From NCBI GenBank assembly GCA_020248865.1, contig JADCGS010000043.1, positions 1 to 38,179 on the forward strand: a DNA stretch of 38,179 nucleotides, written 5' to 3'. Numbering within the stretch: position 1 is the first letter of the stretch; each line of letters starts with the position of its first letter. Source of the stretch: Burkholderiales bacterium. GTDB taxonomy: Bacteria > Pseudomonadota > Gammaproteobacteria > Burkholderiales > Burkholderiaceae_F. The notes under the pieces were generated by a model, which did not search any database, was not told the origin of the DNA, and saw only the letters and a program-made list of their open reading frames with translations. The translations under genes and the position numbers were made by a program. Shown piece by piece: positions 36,637-38,179 of the stretch.

Positions 36637-36940
36637 CTTGGTGGGTTCTCTTTGCAGTGAGCTACGCGGCCGGGGCCCGGCCACGCGGAGGTATGGAGTC
36701 GCCCTGCCTGCCCTAACGCGAACCGGCCGGGGCGCCTATCAGGGCGGGCGCGGCGCGCGGCAGACCGCGGTGGAGGGTCGCCCGCGCCCGCCGGGGCGCG
36801 CCGGCACCGGGCCGTCCGGCGCGGCTGCCCTGTCCGCCCGCGGCCTGATTGCGACCCATTCCGTTGCCCGTAATTGCCCGGGTACCTACCGGCAATTCGC
36901 CGCCAGCGGTCCCGGAGTCGCTGGCTAGACTGACTTCGCC

Positions 36941-38179
36941 ATGGACGTTCCGCACCCGGAAACCGTTGCGCCCGCAGGCGCCGATGGCCACGCTCCCGCA
37001 GGCCGTGGCTTGGGATCCATGGCCGTGGCGGAAGCGTCCGTTTCGGCCGGCGCCGTGACCCAAGCCGCAGGCCCCACCGACGCCGAGTGGGACGCGCGGA
37101 TCGAAGCGCTGCGGCAGCTCGCCAACACCGACGCGGCGTCCGCCCGCGAGCAGGCGCAAGCGGCGCTTGAGGAACTGCGTGGCCAGCAGCGGCTCGACGT
37201 GGAGTCGCGGCTCGCTTGGCTCGTCGGACTCTGCCATGTGCGACTCGAACAGGTGGTGGAGGCCGCCGTTGCCCTTCACCGTTCCGTCAGCATCGCACAG
37301 GCGATCGGGCGTATCGATCTTGAGGCACATCATCTTGCGTCGCTGGGCGTTGCCCAAGACAGGCTGGGAGCGTTTTCCGAGGCGATCAAGCACTACGAGC
37401 GGGCGCTGAATCTTCATAGAGTCTTGCCCCGATCGGCCAGCAACGACCTGCTCCCGGCGAAGATTCTTGCCAATTTCGGGTCGACCTACTTGCTCATGGG
37501 GCTGCCCGGCAAGGCGCTGCCGCTGTACCGGCAGGCACATGATCTCTTTCTGCGGCTGGGCCGCCCCCGAGATGGCGCCACCTGCCTCGGAGCGTGTGCT
37601 GCATGCGAGGTCATGCGCGCGGAGCGACTGAGCCAGCAAGCCCCCGTGGAGGCGCGCGTCCAGGCCTTGGCGACAGCGCGCGAGGCGCTCGCGCTCGCCG
37701 AACAGGTCGCGGCCGACCCGTCCATGGAGGCTGAAGACGAGGCGACCATCAGCGCACATGTGACGATCGTCAGAGCCTTGACCATCCTGGGGGACTGCTC
37801 CGCGGCGCTCGAGGCACTGAACCGAATCGACCATCACTTGACCAGCGATACGCACCGTCCGTTCTTCCGTGCTGACCGCAGTACGCTTCGAGCGCGCCTG
37901 CTGCGGCTGACCGGCCGCACGAGTGAGGCGATTGCCGAACTGCAGGCCGAGCCGCTGGACGATCTGACCCCCTTTGATCGGACAGGGATCCTCGAAGAAC
38001 TGGTGGTCGCCCAGGAAGCCGCCGGCGACCTGTCCGGCGCGCTGGCCAGCTTCCGCCGTTATCACGAGTTGACGCTGCAGGCGCGCGACCAGTCCGCCGA
38101 GCAGCGGGGCCAGGTGCTCCATGCGCGGCTGGAGCTCGAGCGCGCGCAGCACAAGGCCGAGATCGAGCGGCTGCGGGCC
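36941..38179 (+). CDS. TPR-repeat protein, 5' part (runs off the window)
   Basis: An open frame of 413 codons from ATG 36941 to the window edge with no stop. After a disordered N-terminus of about 45 residues come helical TPR-like units, for example LAWLVGLCHVRLEQVVEAAV, LASLGVAQDRLGAFSEAIKH followed by YERALNLHR, ILANFGSTYLLMGLPGKALP followed by LYRQAHDLF, and ALASFRRYHELTLQARDQ. The last visible part (LHARLELERAQHKAEIERL) is the coiled-coil linker that in such proteins often leads to a GGDEF, cyclase or histidine-kinase domain. The output domain lies outside the window, so the function is open. The weaker base composition bias compared with the opposite-strand frame and the clear repeats favour this strand. 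Confidence 0.8.
   Translation, partial: MDVPHPETVAPAGADGHAPAGRGLGSMAVAEASVSAGAVTQAAGPTDAEWDARIEALRQLANTDAASAREQAQAALEELRGQQRLDVESRLAWLVGLCHVRLEQVVEAAVALHRSVSIAQAIGRIDLEAHHLASLGVAQDRLGAFSEAIKHYERALNLHRVLPRSASNDLLPAKILANFGSTYLLMGLPGKALPLYRQAHDLFLRLGRPRDGATCLGACAACEVMRAERLSQQAPVEARVQALATAREALALAEQVAADPSMEAEDEATISAHVTIVRALTILGDCSAALEALNRIDHHLTSDTHRPFFRADRSTLRARLLRLTGRTSEAIAELQAEPLDDLTPFDRTGILEELVVAQEAAGDLSGALASFRRYHELTLQARDQSAEQRGQVLHARLELERAQHKAEIERLRA

Noticed and set aside
36713..38152. Minus-strand open frame of 479 codons
   Set aside because: It overlaps the TPR-like plus-strand gene fully. Its translation has no repeats or domains, and the plus-strand reading shows clear TPR periodicity.

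Overview
The window is about 38 kb of very GC-rich DNA from a betaproteobacterium, most likely of the order Burkholderiales. The placement rests on the 23S and 5S rRNA sequences, the strongly G/C-ending codons and the gene families seen; species cannot be told from this sequence alone. It opens inside a 23S rRNA gene, followed by a 5S rRNA gene and a strong terminator, so the left edge is the 3' end of an rRNA operon.

From 2.8 to 14.7 kb everything reads on the plus strand. A DUF3047 lipoprotein is followed by a peptide-type (Dpp/Opp) ABC importer: two paralogous periplasmic binding proteins, two permeases and two ATPases. Within it lie an M20 amidohydrolase of the hippurate-hydrolase type, a small lipoprotein and a 72-codon ORF that overlaps both ATPase genes by ATGA. 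An alpha/beta hydrolase ends the run. The likely joint job is uptake of short peptides or N-acylated amino acids and their hydrolysis in the cytoplasm.

From 14.7 to 19.3 kb there are a cupin protein (minus), a PQQ-type aldose dehydrogenase (plus), a polyphosphate kinase 2 with a histone-H1-like tail (minus) and a retinol-saturase/CrtI-like flavoprotein (minus). From 19.6 to 25.1 kb a large SARP/AfsR-like regulator (winged helix, BTAD, NTPase, helical repeats) precedes a secreted lipoprotein with a Pro-Ala stalk and an Ig-like domain. Between them sit three 11-bp direct repeats placed 8 bp from a -10-like hexamer, the layout known for SARP operators. This is the most testable regulatory prediction in the window.

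From 25.2 to 31.5 kb, on the minus strand, come a DUF2891 protein, a REP-like inverted repeat, a J-domain protein and a pseudogene made by fusion of a DUF898 (YjgN) start to an M48 protease, plus a frameshift. A periplasmic trio follows: amidohydrolase, His/Met-rich YtkA-like protein and MauG-like di-haem peroxidase. From 31.6 to 35.8 kb, also minus, an ECF-type sigma factor, a truncated duplicate of the kinase N-terminus, a Ser/Thr kinase with TPR-like repeats and a 120-residue protein coupled to the kinase form one signalling unit. The right end holds a membrane-protein remnant, a small membrane protein and the start of a TPR protein that runs off the window.
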